From Xiphydria camelus (taxonomy: Eukaryota; Arthropoda; Insecta; Hymenoptera; Xiphydriidae): 64,000 bases of DNA. Made by a program: the position numbers and the translations under genes. Location: contig OY783194.1 in NCBI GenBank assembly GCA_963678675.1, positions 19,570,278-19,634,277 of the forward strand, read 5' to 3'. The notes below the pieces were generated by a model that was given only the letters and a program-made list of their open reading frames with translations, did no database searches and was not told where the DNA came from. Within the stretch, counting starts at the first letter, position 1. Every line of letters starts with the position of its first letter. Shown here one piece after another: positions 1 through 11,222 of this stretch.

Positions 1-234
1 AGATTTAGCCTTATTGAGCACTCCAAGTTTGAAGACCTGCTCTATCTTTTGTTCGGAGTCAAGCAAGGGAGAAGATTTGATATCGGAGTTGGCGTTAAAA
101 GTGGTAGAAATCAGTTCTTGCTGGATATTTTCGCGGTGAGAACAGCGTCCGAGGTTTCTGAATTTGCGGACCTCTAGGACGTCACCTTCTTTTTTGAAGC
201 TGAAATCTGTAGGGCAGCCACCAAATACGTCGGT
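1..234 (-). CDS. apolpp: apolipophorin precursor, internal exon (continues beyond the left edge)
   Basis: Reading the minus strand, a TTTCAG acceptor at 240-235 is followed by 78 open codons running to the window edge. The frame opens with TDVFGGCPTDF and contains KFRNLGRCSHRE. The Cys-Pro-Thr stretch and the later Lys/Arg-x-Arg-Asn-Leu-x-x-Cys-x-x-Arg pattern are typical of the N-terminal large lipid transfer domain of apolipophorin and vitellogenin. The product is expected to be the lipophorin particle scaffold that carries lipid in hemolymph. It joins the 344-526 exon in phase 0 across a 109-bp intron. No frameshift or stop is seen, so this looks like a functional host gene. Vitellogenin is the main alternative, but the upstream exon text fits apolipophorin better. 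Confidence 0.85.
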
Positions 235-343
235 CTGAAACAGATCCCGATAAAAAGACAGTTTATTCACGATTTGACATAAGGAATTGAACTAAATTTA
301 TCCGAGACTTATAGGTATACTTTTTTTTTATTCGAATAGAGAC

Positions 344-526
344 CTCGTAATGAGTAGATACACCAGACTCTTGAATGATTGCAGCCTGAAAGAGAGAGAT
401 GACAGCTCTCTTGATGTTGAGTGATGCCTGAGAATCGCCGGCCTCGGCACAGACTTCTGTGTCAATGTGACCATCGTGATAATTGAACTGCAAAGCATGC
501 TGCTCAAGATCCCGCAACGATATTTG
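344..526 (-). CDS. apolpp: apolipophorin precursor, internal exon
   Basis: On the minus strand a TTTTCTCAG acceptor precedes base 526, and 61 codons follow in phase 0 to a GAG|GTCTCT donor at 344/343. The exon encodes a lipid-transfer-domain segment with LNIKRAVISLFQ, a hallmark of lipophorin and vitellogenin N-termini, and ends SGVSTHYE, which leads directly into TDVFGGCPT of the next exon. The donor is weak beyond GT, but the splice restores the family sequence exactly. The exon has no internal Met-led start; a Met at 517 in this frame is only a Leu codon (TTG) in context. Confidence 0.87.
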
Positions 527-1580
527 CTGAGAAAATAATTCAATTAATTATCAATTTTTTCAAAGTTGTTGGAACAAGAGTGACAGATGACTCATTGAAA
601 GATGACATGGGCATTATATTATAATTAAATTTCTAGAGAGAATAAAGTGATGTTAGGTAAACATATGGTCAGCAAAAGGTAAGCATATAGTGTCTTAAGC
701 TTCATCGCAAGTTACTAACACACTATTTACATTAGAATTTGAAGTATTGCTCGCTCTTCGTCGACTTTTTGCTACCATGGACAAGTTATATTTGGCATGT
801 ATCTAATATCAAATACTTTATTACATCCATAATTATTTTCTATATTTGATTATTACATAACTCATTATCTAGTTTCTTTGTAACATCATTAACATAACAA
901 ATAGCGTTTCTTCCTCATAAATAGTGTCAGATAATTTTTACAAAATCGCAGAAAGGTGGTTAATAATTTTAAGCAATACGAAATAATAAAGCATTATTAT
1001 AATTGCTTAATTAGTCAGTACTGTTACGCCATCGGGGTTAAAGCTGAGTTAAAATAGGGGTAACCGACCATGTTGCGAGTTACAAAAGAAGGCAACATGC
1101 GCAATTGGTTAACCCGATTTTAACTCAGCTTTAACCCTTACGATGTAAACTTAGTGTAAACTTAGTTACATGCTAGTATAGTGTTCGTATAATGATCAAG
1201 TAAAGCATGCTAATACAGTGCTTGAAAATAGTGAACACAAAATGTGTAGAAATGGCAAACACAATGCTGGTGATACACCCAAGTATTATATTTACAATAT
1301 GCAAGCAACTCGTATTTATACTAACTATCAAGAAGTCTTTGAAGATAATGTTTATGAGAATTAAAAGTTCTTTCGTTAATCTCAGATTTACTATTATGTG
1401 TAATAAATGTCAAATGAATTTCTACAAGTCTGAGACCAGATTGCTACCAGGGTCATTCTACTTTAAATCTCATGAAAAATTTATCGGTGAGCAAAACATC
1501 TTTCACTAATACATTCAATAACTTATAGCTTTCTTATATTGTAGCATGCAACATAGAAGAGCTCTAAATAAACTACTTAC
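527..1580 (-). other. apolipophorin intron, no coding seen
   Basis: This 1054-bp intron separates two apolipophorin exons that join in phase 0. It is AT-rich and contains one short hairpin repeat at 1036-1138. I see no other feature in it. Confidence 0.75.
1036..1138. repeat. short hairpin MITE in apolipophorin intron
   Basis: The left end GGGTTAAAGCTGAGTTAAAA and its inverted counterpart ending in CAGCTTTAACCC enclose a second inverted pair (ACCATGTTGC / GCAACATGCG). The 103-bp unit folds almost completely. No target duplication could be assigned, so the transposon class is unknown. Confidence 0.6.
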
Positions 1581-1765
1581 TGCTCCGTTGACCTGTACAT
1601 TCTTCAGTCTCAATTGTTTAATGCAGTCTGGTTTTACGGATAACTCTACCGCAGCGCTAAGCTGAAGATTCGCTTCACCCTGAGCTTCACTAACTGACGT
1701 CACCGATGTACCTTCCAATTGATATATATATGTAACTCCTTCTTTGTACGCGCTACCTGAGTGCA
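1581..1765 (-). CDS. apolpp: apolipophorin precursor, upstream exon
   Basis: The minus-strand frame reads YKEGVTYIYQLEG, then AAVELSVKPDCIKQLRL and KNVQVNGA, followed by a good GTAAGT donor at 1580-1575. This is the first beta-sheet region of apolipophorin, close to the mature N-terminus. The exon begins either after TCTAG (base 1765) or after an in-phase CTCAG nine bases further in (base 1756). Both leave two bases of a split codon, so the two choices differ by three residues. The donor is phase 0, matching the 344-526 exon. The signal-peptide exon must lie to the right of 1766 but I could not find it. Confidence 0.85.
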
Positions 1766-2006
1766 CTAGAAAAAGAACGATGAAAGTTTTTGTGAGTATA
1801 ATTTATAGTCAAAAGCAATCTGTTTCTTCTTAAGTCTATGACATAAGATACAATCTCTAATCAAATATTTGGTAGTTAGTCATTTCTAGTCATCAAGTAT
1901 AATATAACTATTATTGTCGGTTATTCTGCCGAAAGTAGGTGAAGAAGGAGAAAAGGGGAAATGAAAACAAGTAAGGTCTATTCAACAATGAGTTCGAAAA
2001 TTGTTA

Positions 2007-2562
2007 GGCCGGCCACACACGTTCAGTTTCAATGGTCAGTTTGAACTGTTCAGTTCAACTGTACAGTTTAACCTCTACGTGTGTGGGTATTTCAATCTCA
2101 ATTCAACTCAACTGCACAGTTAAACTGAAACGAATGAAATTTCAATTTTTTCAACTGAATGGTTCAACTGAAGGCTGCGTGTGTGGGGGTTCGTCTGTAC
2201 AGTTCTCAGTTCAATTTGTTTCAGGAGCCAGTGCGTTTGGTTTTTTCTTGTGAAAGATGTCGCGTAATAACCCAAACCCAGTGTTAGTAGATTTCATTGC
2301 AATGTACAGATCAGAACCTTGTCTGTGGCACAAGTACAGATTCATGACTATCATGACCGTACGAAGAAGGATGCAGAATTTTTCGATTTTTTACTTTCTT
2401 ATAAAATTACACAAGGTAAACCGAGAGCGACCAAATCGTCCTGCTCCCTTGGATCCATAGTAAAAACTGAAGGATTGAAGTGTATGTGTGTGTGCTTCAC
2501 CGTGTACAGATTCAACTGAACAGTTCAAACTGACCGTTGAAACTGAACGTGTGTGGCCGGCC
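2007..2562. mobile_element. PIF/Harbinger-like non-autonomous element with MADF remnant
   Basis: Terminal inverted repeats begin GGCCGGCCACACACGTTCAG on both ends and run about 60 bp with few mismatches. The element is flanked by TTA at 2004-2006 and 2563-2565, matching the 3-bp TWA duplication of PIF/Harbinger transposons. It retains a piece of a MADF-domain gene, the usual second gene of Harbinger elements. It lacks a transposase and is 556 bp long, so it is an internally deleted derivative. Confidence 0.8.
2257..2480 (+). pseudogene. MADF-domain gene remnant
   Basis: The frame from 2257 encodes VLVDFIAMYRSEPCLWH, the start of a MADF (Adf-1-like Myb/SANT) DNA-binding domain. The continuation, DYHDRTKKDAEFF, lies one frame over in the 2319-2480 stretch, so a single frameshift splits the domain. 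The rest of the domain and any BESS motif are absent. It lies inside the TTA-flanked element and is best read as the first exon of a deleted Harbinger accessory gene. Confidence 0.7.
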
Positions 2563-2845
2563 TTATGTACCTAGTTTCCAAGAAATGCATAGCAGATGCG
2601 TCACTCACAACTACGCTCTTAAAGCCTTAAGGCCCATTTACATTTATCACTTTGGATGATCATCTAGGAGGAATCATCCAAACTGAAAAGTGTAAATTGC
2701 CTTTCATTTTGGTTTCATCCAAAGTGTACACTAAAGATGAAGGATGAACTATATTGACCCCCCCCCCCCCCCCCGACCAACTTTTGATGAAAGAGTCGTT
2801 CCTCCCCGAACCGATGATTCATCGTCAAAAACTTGCAAAGGCAAT

Positions 2846-3541
2846 TACACACGTATCGATAAAATCGTAGCGATTTATCTGTACAAACCGAACTGCGCAG
2901 ATTTATCGAACACGTAGATGATAAATCCATGCTGATATTTTGGTTTGTATAGTTAATCGGCACAAGTTACAAATTGTAGTCGACGAGTTGGAGTTGATTG
3001 CATTTGCGCAGTTGTACCGTACCGTGTGCACTGCGTCAAACGTCATCGACGATCGACTGCTTAGTTCAAGTGAGTTTGTTCTGTCGCACAATAGACGATA
3101 TTCGACACATCGGTTCCTACCGCTTGATACCGTCACAATCTAAAGCGAAAGCGCTAATTTAGAATTAATCCCATCATCGGTCATAATGACAAGGCAAGCG
3201 GTTTGTTTCGGCGAATCCAGATTGCTAATGAATTCGCAGTCCCACACCTTTCCTGAAAGGACTAATTGCTAGATAAATGCATGAAAATTCTATGATAATT
3301 ATCATAATCTGGCAGCAAATGATCAACGCTCGTATAACATAATAATTCATCTTTTAAAGTCCTTTCTTGGGAAAATTCCAATTTTGAGTTATGACACTGT
3401 TGCAGCCAGTGAGCGATATTGCATGCGGGTTCCTGCTGACAACTGATGATCGACACAGTTGTCTGTGCTGTGTGGAGGCAATAGGGCAATTCTGTTTAAC
3501 TGTGCAGTTACAAATCGCTACAATTTATCGATACATGTGTA
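2846..3541. repeat. inverted-repeat element (MITE), class unknown
   Basis: The left end TACACACGTATCGATAAAA with GTAGCGATTT is mirrored at 3511-3541 (AAATCGCTAC, then TTTATCGATACATGTGTA). Outside it, degenerate repeats of ACTTTGGATGATCAT and of GTGTAAATT occur at 2640-2740 and 3640-3725, suggesting that it inserted into another older foldback. A run of 16 C occurs at about 2759-2774. No coding potential is recognised. Confidence 0.5.
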
Positions 3542-3799
3542 GATGTCTTAAAGGGAAAACCTGATGGATTCAATAAGAAGAGTGACAGTGCGCGGATGGT
3601 GAAACCAGCAAACTGGATGAAAATATGTAAACGAGGATGATCATCCTGGATGCTTTCACTCTGAGTGATTCACTTTGGATGTACGTCGAAAGTGATACAG
3701 TGTAAATTCTACTTTAGATGTACATGGTCAATAAGGGACGTTATAAAGAAATGCCTAAGGCCCGTTTCACACATACACATTGACCGTCCAAACGGCGCC

Positions 3800-5515
3800 C
3801 GCGCCCAATAGTCCAGGCAACGGGGCATTTCTATTCGCAAAAGGTTGGAAAGAAATGAAATTTGGTGGGATGGTAGACATAGGTCCCCTGATATTACACC
3901 TGAGTTTGCGACCTCGGTGGGTTGCCGCTCGAGGGGTGGGGAGATAAAAACTGCATCGCGACGCTTTTCGGGGAATAGCGCCGTTATGGTAAGTACTATC
4001 GAAAAAAAGTTGAAATAAAATATGTAGAGAACAAAATTGTGTATAATTTTTATTTTTGCATTTTTCGTCTGCGACCAATAATTTCCGCTCCACGGCGCGC
4101 CAAAGTTAGGGGTTGATTTGCAATTTTCAACAAAATCTGAATTTCATCGCGGATTAAGGCGAAGATCGCTACCAAACAATTCTGTAACATTTTTTTTGTC
4201 TGAAAGAGTAATGTTTTCTGAGTCTGTAGATGCTCGATTTCATACATTTGGTCGTATATAAAAAACATGTGATTTTTTGAAGCGCGCCCCTACATACTCC
4301 GATATGGGGATTTTTTAATTATCATTAAATATCATGATTCGGGTATAAGATATGTGCCCCCTCTCCGGCCTCAACTTACTATTTATTATTATTTATTATA
4401 TATTATTTATTATATAGAGTATAATATTATATATTTACTCTTTATTATTCCTATAGTGTTCCGACAAATGATGGTCGGAATTCAGAAGTATTTATATCGT
4501 TTCTTAGCAATTAGTATTACCGCGATCAAGGGTCAATCCCGATAGCAAAGCGGGCGATATGTTCCGTGAACCGTGGCTATTTATTCGCGAATAGTCCGTT
4601 TTAACGGTATCCTTCGACCGGAGTACACGTAGCCAGGTACAGTAGCCAACTCCGAAATGCGACAATGAGCATTTTTTAATTATCAAGAGACACGGCAGTG
4701 TCTCGTCATTATTTACGGTAAATATTTTCTTACTATTGTTGATCTAGGCGTCAAATTTATGCTTTTTGTGCATCATACATTATACAAGAAAATATCATTT
4801 TCAGCTTATTTCCACACCACCCTAATCCACGGTCGATATCGTAGTTTATTTCACTTTGAGTCGCTTGCGACGTTTTAAAGCTGACTCGCCTTCATTGTCA
4901 TCATTCTCAGACATCAATTCTGAGCCATAATCGGTAAACACATCGGGGGCACATATCTTATACCCGAATCATGATATTTAATGATAATTAAAAAATCCCC
5001 ATATCGGAGTATGTAGGGGCGCGCTTCAAAAAATCATATGTTTTATTATATACGACCAACTGTATCAAATCGGGCATCTACAGACTCAGAAAACATTACT
5101 TTCAGAAAAAAAATATTACAGAATTATTTGATAGCGATCTTCGCCTTAAGCCGCGATGAAATTCTGATTTTATTGAAAATTGCAAATCAACCCCTAACTT
5201 TGGCAAGCCGTGGTGCGGAAACTATTGGTCGCAGATGAAAAATGTAACGACAAAAATTATGCAAAATTTTGTTCTTTACATATTTCATTCGAACTTTTTT
5301 TCGATAGCACTTACCATAATGGCGCTATTCCCCGAAAAGCGTCGCGATGCAGAGTTTTCATAACCCCGCCCCTCGAGCGGCAACCCCCCGAGGTCGAAAA
5401 CTCAGGTGTACTATCAGGGGACCTATGTCTACCATCCTATCTTTCATTTCTTTCCGACCTTTTGCGAATAGAACCCGTTTTTTTCTACCCATTGCCTGGA
5501 CTACAACGGTTACAG
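3800..5515. repeat. large inverted repeat (foldback), arms about 560 bp
   Basis: The left arm (about 3800-4360) and right arm (about 4944-5515) are reverse complements over most of their length, for example AATAGTCCAGGCAACGG against CATTGCCTGGACTACAACG, and GGGTATAAGATATGTGCCCC against its mirror at 4945-4965. The arms differ by many substitutions and small indels, so the structure is old. The 580-bp centre is AT-rich with no recognised gene. Open frames in the arms are mirror images and not genes. Confidence 0.75.
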
Positions 5516-5751
5516 GGAATACTATGGAAAGATGGTGGGTTTTCTCAGCGACTCATGGAGTATTTACACGGGTCGATTTTCGCCGTGCGGCTGATCGCTT
5601 ATGAAATCGCCTCTGTAAGCCGCATAGCCACCCCATTTACATAGTTGACTAAAATCGCAAGCGACTTGTAAGTCATTTTCTTCGAAAATGTTGAGCAGAA
5701 CAAATCTTTTATGTGCTGGTCCGGCACTCAACGTGTTAATGAAAATTAAAA

Positions 5752-6069
5752 TTAAAAATATTTCCCGGCCAAAGTTGCTTGGGATCTTTTGATATGTTTT
5801 TCAGGGGATTTTTCCCTATCTATTGGCATAGGTGGGTTCATCCTACCCAGATTAATTTGCATTTCATATGCTATAATGACTAGACTACAAATTAATTGAG
5901 GTTTGTAAATATCGTCGGCACTCGCACCACTCCTTTTTGAATTTGCTATCTTGGTGGCCTCCCTGTTACATGTGGTTCGTAAATTTTTTACCTTCAATTT
6001 AAGCTCTTCTACTGATATGGTAAGATGCTTTTTTGAATAATAGACTTGAAGGCTGCTAAACAACATCAT
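5752..6069 (-). pseudogene. MADF-domain C-terminal half, gene remnant
   Basis: The frame contains ISVEELKLKVKNLRTTCNRE followed by KIANSKRSGASADDIYKPQL. This matches the second half of a MADF domain: Lys-rich helix, LRTxxxRE, then SxxSGAxADDxYxP. The domain start is missing, and the text beyond YKP no longer resembles the family (the expected Leu-Trp is lost). It lies inside the 5573-6728 inverted-repeat element. It is probably a fragment of a transposon accessory gene and not a host gene. Confidence 0.55.
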
Positions 6070-6104
6070 TTCTCCTATAATCTGGATCTCTTAGTTCCAT
6101 AGGC

Positions 6105-6365
6105 ATGGGTGCCTTTCATAGCATTCCAAAAGAGTATCCCACAGCTAACAATTTCATGTTCTATAAAAATCGTAAGAACGTTTCCAGAGCAAATTTTAGA
6201 GCACGTGTACAGAGCATGTTTGTTCTAAGAACATTTTCAAAACGTTCTTATAACACTTATAGGGCTACATTAGCGCAGTTATCTAATAAATGCTATATAA
6301 ATTATGCTCTGAGAACGTTCTTGCAACAAATTTCAATTCAACAATTTCAGCAATTCAGTTTCTGA
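6105..6365 (+). repeat. dispersed repeat R1, copy 1
   Basis: The stretch AGCTAACAATTTCATGTTCT, followed by AAGAACGTTT and TCTAAGAACATTTTCAAA, recurs in the same orientation at 50130-50480. The sequence is full of GTTCT/AGAAC words, giving it a self-complementary texture. There is no coding sequence and its class is unknown. Confidence 0.6.
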
Positions 6366-7003
6366 AGGCAAAATAGTCTCATGTGATGCAACAATTCAGT
6401 GTTCTAGATACAACTATAAAACATCAACAGAATATAAAACTCCGATTACTCTAAATTTATACAACTACTTTGCTACCTGGAAAATGGTATTATTTTTATC
6501 CATACTTAATTTCTGCAACCAAACGATCTATACGTACTGCGATCGCCTACGACTAAGCATTTTCACGGTCGATTTTAGTCACCCGCCGCCTGCAGCCAAA
6601 AGTCGCATGGAAGACTACCAACTTTGGCGTTTTCGATTTTAGTCACCTGCTGTACAGTCGATTTGCTATCTACACGGTCGATTTTTGCAGTGCGGCCTAG
6701 TCGTGCGGCGGAAATCGACCCGTGTAAAGCCCTCATAACGGAACTAGCTATAGCGATTAATGGTTACGCGCAGAAACGTAAGAAGGATCGAATGGTCACG
6801 CGTAAAATTGAAGTGTCTATCCGTGATTTCAAGATAAATGCCCGTATATGCGTATTGCTTTACTTACACAATAATTATGCATACAAAATCATTATTTATA
6901 TTTTTGTCGGATCTGTCTCCCTGTCTATTTGTCTTTATGTCTAGTGTATAAGAGAAGTGATGTGGGGACGTTCAAATATCTCCACTATCTCTCTGCCTGA
7001 TTA

Positions 7004-7608
7004 CACAGGTTTACAAAAAAAAAAGTCCGGACTATTTGACCGGACCATGGTATTCCGAGGTATTTTTGCGTCCTAAATCTGATCCCAAGGTCATTTGAGC
7101 CCCATCACGTCAGGAAAACGAGATTTCAAGGTCATTTAGAGGTTAAAATGACCATTTTTTGGAACTGGACCCGGGACAATTTCTCAAGCGACCTGTTGAG
7201 TTGGAGGGTAACTGTTAAGGTCTTGAATACCTTCCAAACATTGGAATGGAGTCCTAAATCTCGACCGGGACTATCACAGAACTACCCCAGTGGATAAAAT
7301 GTTGCCATGATCGTTGTATCTCGCGGATTACGATCTCCCTGTCAAGGCATCCAATTCCGGCGATCCGTTCACTGTGACATATTGACAGTGGACCCAGCAC
7401 TGACCCTAATGGCCTTAGAACCTTGGAGTCATGCTCTGGGTGCTGCTCAGGGCAGTCCCATTTCCTTATTTATTTATTTCGAAATCTCGTTTTTCTGACG
7501 TGATGTGGCTCAGATGACCTCGGGATCGGATTCAGAACGCAAAAATACCTCGGAATACCATGGTCCGGTCAAATAGTCCGGACTTTTTTTTTTTTTTGTA
7601 AACCTGTG
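7004..7608. mobile_element. foldback DNA element with CACAGG termini and TTA duplication
   Basis: Ends read CACAGGTTTAC and GTAAACCTGTG, followed inward by poly-A/poly-T and a long inverted match (GTCCGGACTATTTGACC, then GGACCATGGTATTCCGAGG) of about 130 bp. TTA flanks it at 7001-7003 and 7609-7611. CAC/GTG ends with a 3-bp duplication would suit CACTA-like elements, but TTA would also suit Harbinger. No transposase fragment is present, so the superfamily is open. Confidence 0.75.
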
Positions 7609-7721
7609 TTATCCTTCCAGGGTATAAAATTTAACCTTTCTTAGAATAATTTTCGATCCACTTTACCTTTCGTACTCCGATTATCCTTCTAACAGAATAA
7701 TTTTTAATCTTTTTTTTCTCA

Positions 7722-8240
7722 GTGTAGCCCCATGGGGGTTATAGGGTATGGTAGGCCTACATCCCCCATCGATGAAGAAGTTTTTGTTTTGGAAGTGCAG
7801 GGGTTAGGGGGGGTAGGGGGGGGGGGTTCAGAAGATATAGGGGTTAAAAGAGTGCCGCCCACCAATGGACTGTAAGTGTGGTTAGTCTGTGAGTTCCCAT
7901 AAAACTCTGGAATCGCTAATCGTAGCCCCATGGGGGTTATAGGGTATGTTAGCCCTACATCCCCCATCGATGAAGTTTTTATTTTGGAACTGCAGGGGTT
8001 GGTTCAGAAGATATAGGGGCTAAAAGAGAGCCGCCCACCAATGGACTGTAAGTGTGGTTAGTTTGTGCGTTCCCATAAAACTCTGGAACCGCTAATCGTA
8101 GCCCCATGGGGGTTATAGGGTATGTTAGCCCTACATCCCCCATCAATGAAGAAGTTTTTGTTTTGGAATTGCAGGGGTTGGTTCAGAAGATACAGGGGTT
8201 AAAAGGGTGCCGCCCACCTATGGACTTCTTCCAACGACTA
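7722..8240 (+). repeat. tandem repeat, about 2.8 units of 177-199 bp
   Basis: GTAGCCCCATGGGGGTTATA starts units at about 7724, 7922 and 8099. Each unit continues through ACATCCCCCAT, GTTTTGGAA, TTCAGAAGATA and GTGCCGCCCACC. The first unit is longer because of a G-rich expansion near 7808-7827. The third unit breaks off around 8230 and runs into a minisatellite. Confidence 0.85.
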
Positions 8241-8264
8241 TCTCAAGTGATTTACAGTGTCATA

Positions 8265-8490
8265 AAATTTTCAAAAATATCGCGGACTTTTCCAAAATGT
8301 TCCAGGCTGTTCCAAAATGTTCTAGAACATTCCAAAATATTCTAGAATGTTCCAAACTGTTCAAGAATATTCTAGATTGTTCTGAAATGTTCCAGAAAGT
8401 TTTAGAATGTTCCAGGATATTCTAGAAAGTTCTGAAATGTTCTAGAATGCTGCAGAATTTTCTAGAAAGTTCTAAAATGTTTTCGGGTCC
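8265..8490 (+). repeat. degenerate minisatellite of TTCTAGAATGTTCCA-like units
   Basis: About 220 bp is made of irregular 10-20 bp words such as TTCCAAAATGTTC, TTCTAGAATGTTCC and TTCTAGAAAGTTCTGAAA. It starts where the preceding tandem repeat ends. The words resemble heat-shock-element spacing (alternating GAA and TTC), but the regularity is that of a simple repeat. Confidence 0.8.
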
Positions 8491-8994
8491 ACAAAATTTT
8501 TAAATCCGTTGAATGTGTCAGGGATGCCTTTGCACTGTTTGAGATTAAAAAAAGGATCACCAATTATTTTGTTAAGGAATTTAGGTTCGACCAGATTATA
8601 TAATGGAACAAGAATGACTATGAAGTAGTTATCAAACAATACAATTGAAGCACAAATAATGTCGGGAAAGTGTAATAGTTCGGTCAAGTTAGTCAAAGTT
8701 CGCAAAAATGGGTTTTTTGGATTTATTAGCGAAACGGTTAGTGTGTTTCACGATAAAAATAGTTCCAACAGAAACTGTAGATCATGCAATTCTCTACAAA
8801 AATTGTCCTTACACTTTTTTCCTAAGATTCACCATTTCTGAGAAAAAGCCATTCTAAAGTTGTATTCTCCATATTATGCGTGACTACGCTGCCTATGTAC
8901 ATATCATTGGACGTATAATATACCTAAGTAAAACTATTAGTTTGCGTGACTAATACATTAATATTGAATGATAATTCTAAAGACGCGTCCTCAC

Positions 8995-9028
8995 TGAGTC
9001 GACAGAGTCGATCGACAATGTCGACTCA
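8995..9028. repeat. 34-bp palindrome present only in the left arm
   Basis: TGAGTCGACA and TGTCGACTCA bracket a short GTCGATCGAC core. The right arm at the same place reads straight through (TTCCTTGTCAGTGAGG), so about 31 bp were inserted in the left arm or lost from the right. It could be the footprint or solo terminus pair of a small element. Confidence 0.7.
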
Positions 9029-9538
9029 CAAGGAAACGTTTCGAGGCCGCCGCTTCCGATCTTGATGAAACTTCGTAAATTTAAAGTTTATCGAAAAATA
9101 AGAGACCCCTATTTTTTTATAGCGGCCCAATTTTGGTTTAAGGGGGTGAAATGGACCCCTGAATTTTCACCCCCTTCGAGCTATCTCCGAAACAAAGCGA
9201 GATAGATGAAAACTTTCAATGTACGTTTTGTTTGGTTTTTTTAGTATAATAAAATCCCCTAAACAGATTTTGAAAAAAAGCATTATTTAAAAAAAAAAAA
9301 TTTTTTTTTATCTAATTTTTCGAAATTTCGGTTTAGTCATGTGGACAAAAATTTAGGAAATTTTATTACAAATTCAACCATGTATGACATGATATATTTC
9401 CCTCCTACAGTTTTGCAAATTTCTAACTTTTATGTCTGATAATGAGCGGGCTACCAATGGCAGTGACGGGATAGGTCGGGGGTTATTACTTCTATGTATT
9501 TTAATGCCACTTTTCTTTTATTTAATAAAGTTCAACTT

Positions 9539-11151
9539 CTATGGCTCATAATTATGACAATAATGGTATTCCGTGAAAAAATGTTTCATACAAAGTTGTT
9601 TCTTACACCAAGCACACGTAATAACGGCAATATCGCCACATATGTGGCATCGTGGTTCCGAGTCCTGTGCAAAACAAAATTCTACAGGATGTTCAAATTC
9701 AGGAGGTCTCCTGAATATATATCCACTCTTGAACCACGAATATTTAATAAAGTTAGTAAACCGTGGTGAAGAAAACTGATTATGAGTAAGAGATTGAAGT
9801 TTTAAAATATTATCTCTCGAATGAAGGTTAATATCGTAATTGAAAAGAGTTACAATATCTGAAAACCTCCTTACAAAATTCTTCCACATTCGAAATCCGT
9901 ATACGTCTAGCGGTTGAATCAGTCCGGTGGTGCCTTATGGAATCGTCATTAATATTATTGTCTGGTCTTCTGGTGTAGCTTCTCGAACACTTCGCTCACA
10001 TTGTCCACTCCAAGAGTCCAGCAGTAAGACGCTTGTAGATCCAGTGTTAGGGAAGTAAACTTCTTGCAGCCATGTTTTCATGAGATCGGTTGTAAGTTTC
10101 CCAGATTTGGAAGCCATGAAGTATACATTTGACGGCCTAAACACGGTTTGTTGCACTCGTTCTCCCAATTGCCCACTAGCCTCTTTTAATACCACATAAA
10201 GAGGCGACAGTAGTTTTCCATCAGCAGATATGGTGGGTTGTATAGTATAGCTGTGGGTTGTAGAAGATATTGATTGTACCACAGCTTCAATTTTTTTTGC
10301 CCCGATGTAGCTAAAGTTCGGCCAGAATGTATTTCTAAATTAAATCCACTCTGATCAGAGTTAAATACATTTTGTGGTCCATATTGTGTAATGAGTGGCT
10401 TCACTTGTTCTACGAAGGCATGGCTTCGTACTTTCAAACTTTCCTCACCCTCAACGTTTTTTCTCGTTACAAACTTTGCGATCTTTCGAGAGACAATTCT
10501 ATATGCTTTCTTGAATGACCTCAACCATGTTTGACTTGCTTTGAAGGTTGGAAGATTCTCTAATTCTTTTGCTTGTAAAGCCCATCGTTTAAGGTCTACA
10601 TCATGTACTATTATTTTCAATCTACTAGCTTCTACAAATTTATCAAAAGTATATTTCGCTATGCGTATTAATTTATCATTTTGAGTACCCCCCTGTCCTA
10701 CTTGCGCAGCCCATCTTCGTAATTGTCTATCAGATTTCACTTTTTTAAACTGATGTTGAACTGCTGCTACGGTTCGACGTCTTTTCTTCCCACTGTTCCA
10801 GTAATCTATGGCACTTTGTTTACATTCAAAGCTAACCGCTTCTTCATCGGGTATACATGGATATGGTTCTGGAGGTATAGAGGTTTCTACGTGAGGAACA
10901 TCCTCGACATCCGATTCCAGCCAGTCAGTATTAACAGCGTGCATTTCACTATCCTCGATTGAATCTTCCAATTCCAATTTATTTTCATGTTCGACTCGAA
11001 ATGATGAATCCTCCATGCTACATATAATAATATTTTGTAATAAATCTTTCAATTGCACTTCTGCACTATTCATTGGAGTTTCTCTTCCATTTGGTACACT
11101 CAAAACGGCCACCAATAAAGTTAACACATTGATCGGATTTATAATTGCCAT
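9539..11151 (-). pseudogene. Tigger/pogo-type transposase, broken by frameshift and stop
   Basis: Translation probably starts at the ATG at 11151. The protein has an acidic N-terminus, a basic GKKRRR patch, a CENP-B-type helix-turn-helix (from about LKRWALQAKELENLPTFKAS), and a DDE_1 catalytic domain. Catalytic aspartates appear in NSDQSGF, LLLDSW and QPLDV. A one-base loss near 10300 shifts the frame just after the first aspartate. A TAA at 9937-9935 falls before the third aspartate. The C-terminus is Cys/His-rich (CHICGD, CAWCKKQLCMKH). With these two lesions it cannot make a full transposase. Very similar proteins are known to me from aphids. Confidence 0.85.
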
Positions 11152-11222
11152 AATAATAATATGAACTGCTGTGCACCATAGAAACTGAATATTCAGACTA
11201 AAAAGCTTTCTCTTTCGCTTCC

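Larger units (their letters stand above)
5573..6728. mobile_element. TIR element carrying a MADF remnant (possible Harbinger relative)
   Basis: TTTACACGGGTCGATTT at 5573 is matched by AAATCGACCCGTGTAAA ending at 6728, and the inverted match extends about 26 bp. Extra subterminal copies of CACGGTCGATTTT occur at about 6563 and 6673. The interior holds a MADF-domain fragment on the minus strand and one copy of a dispersed repeat (6105-6365). I could not assign a target duplication. The MADF cargo suggests PIF/Harbinger, but that is inference. Confidence 0.5.

Noticed and set aside
3767..4268. Minus-strand frames of 72-108 aa in the large inverted repeat
   Set aside because: Mirrored in the opposite arm with many changes and no conserved motif, so not coding.
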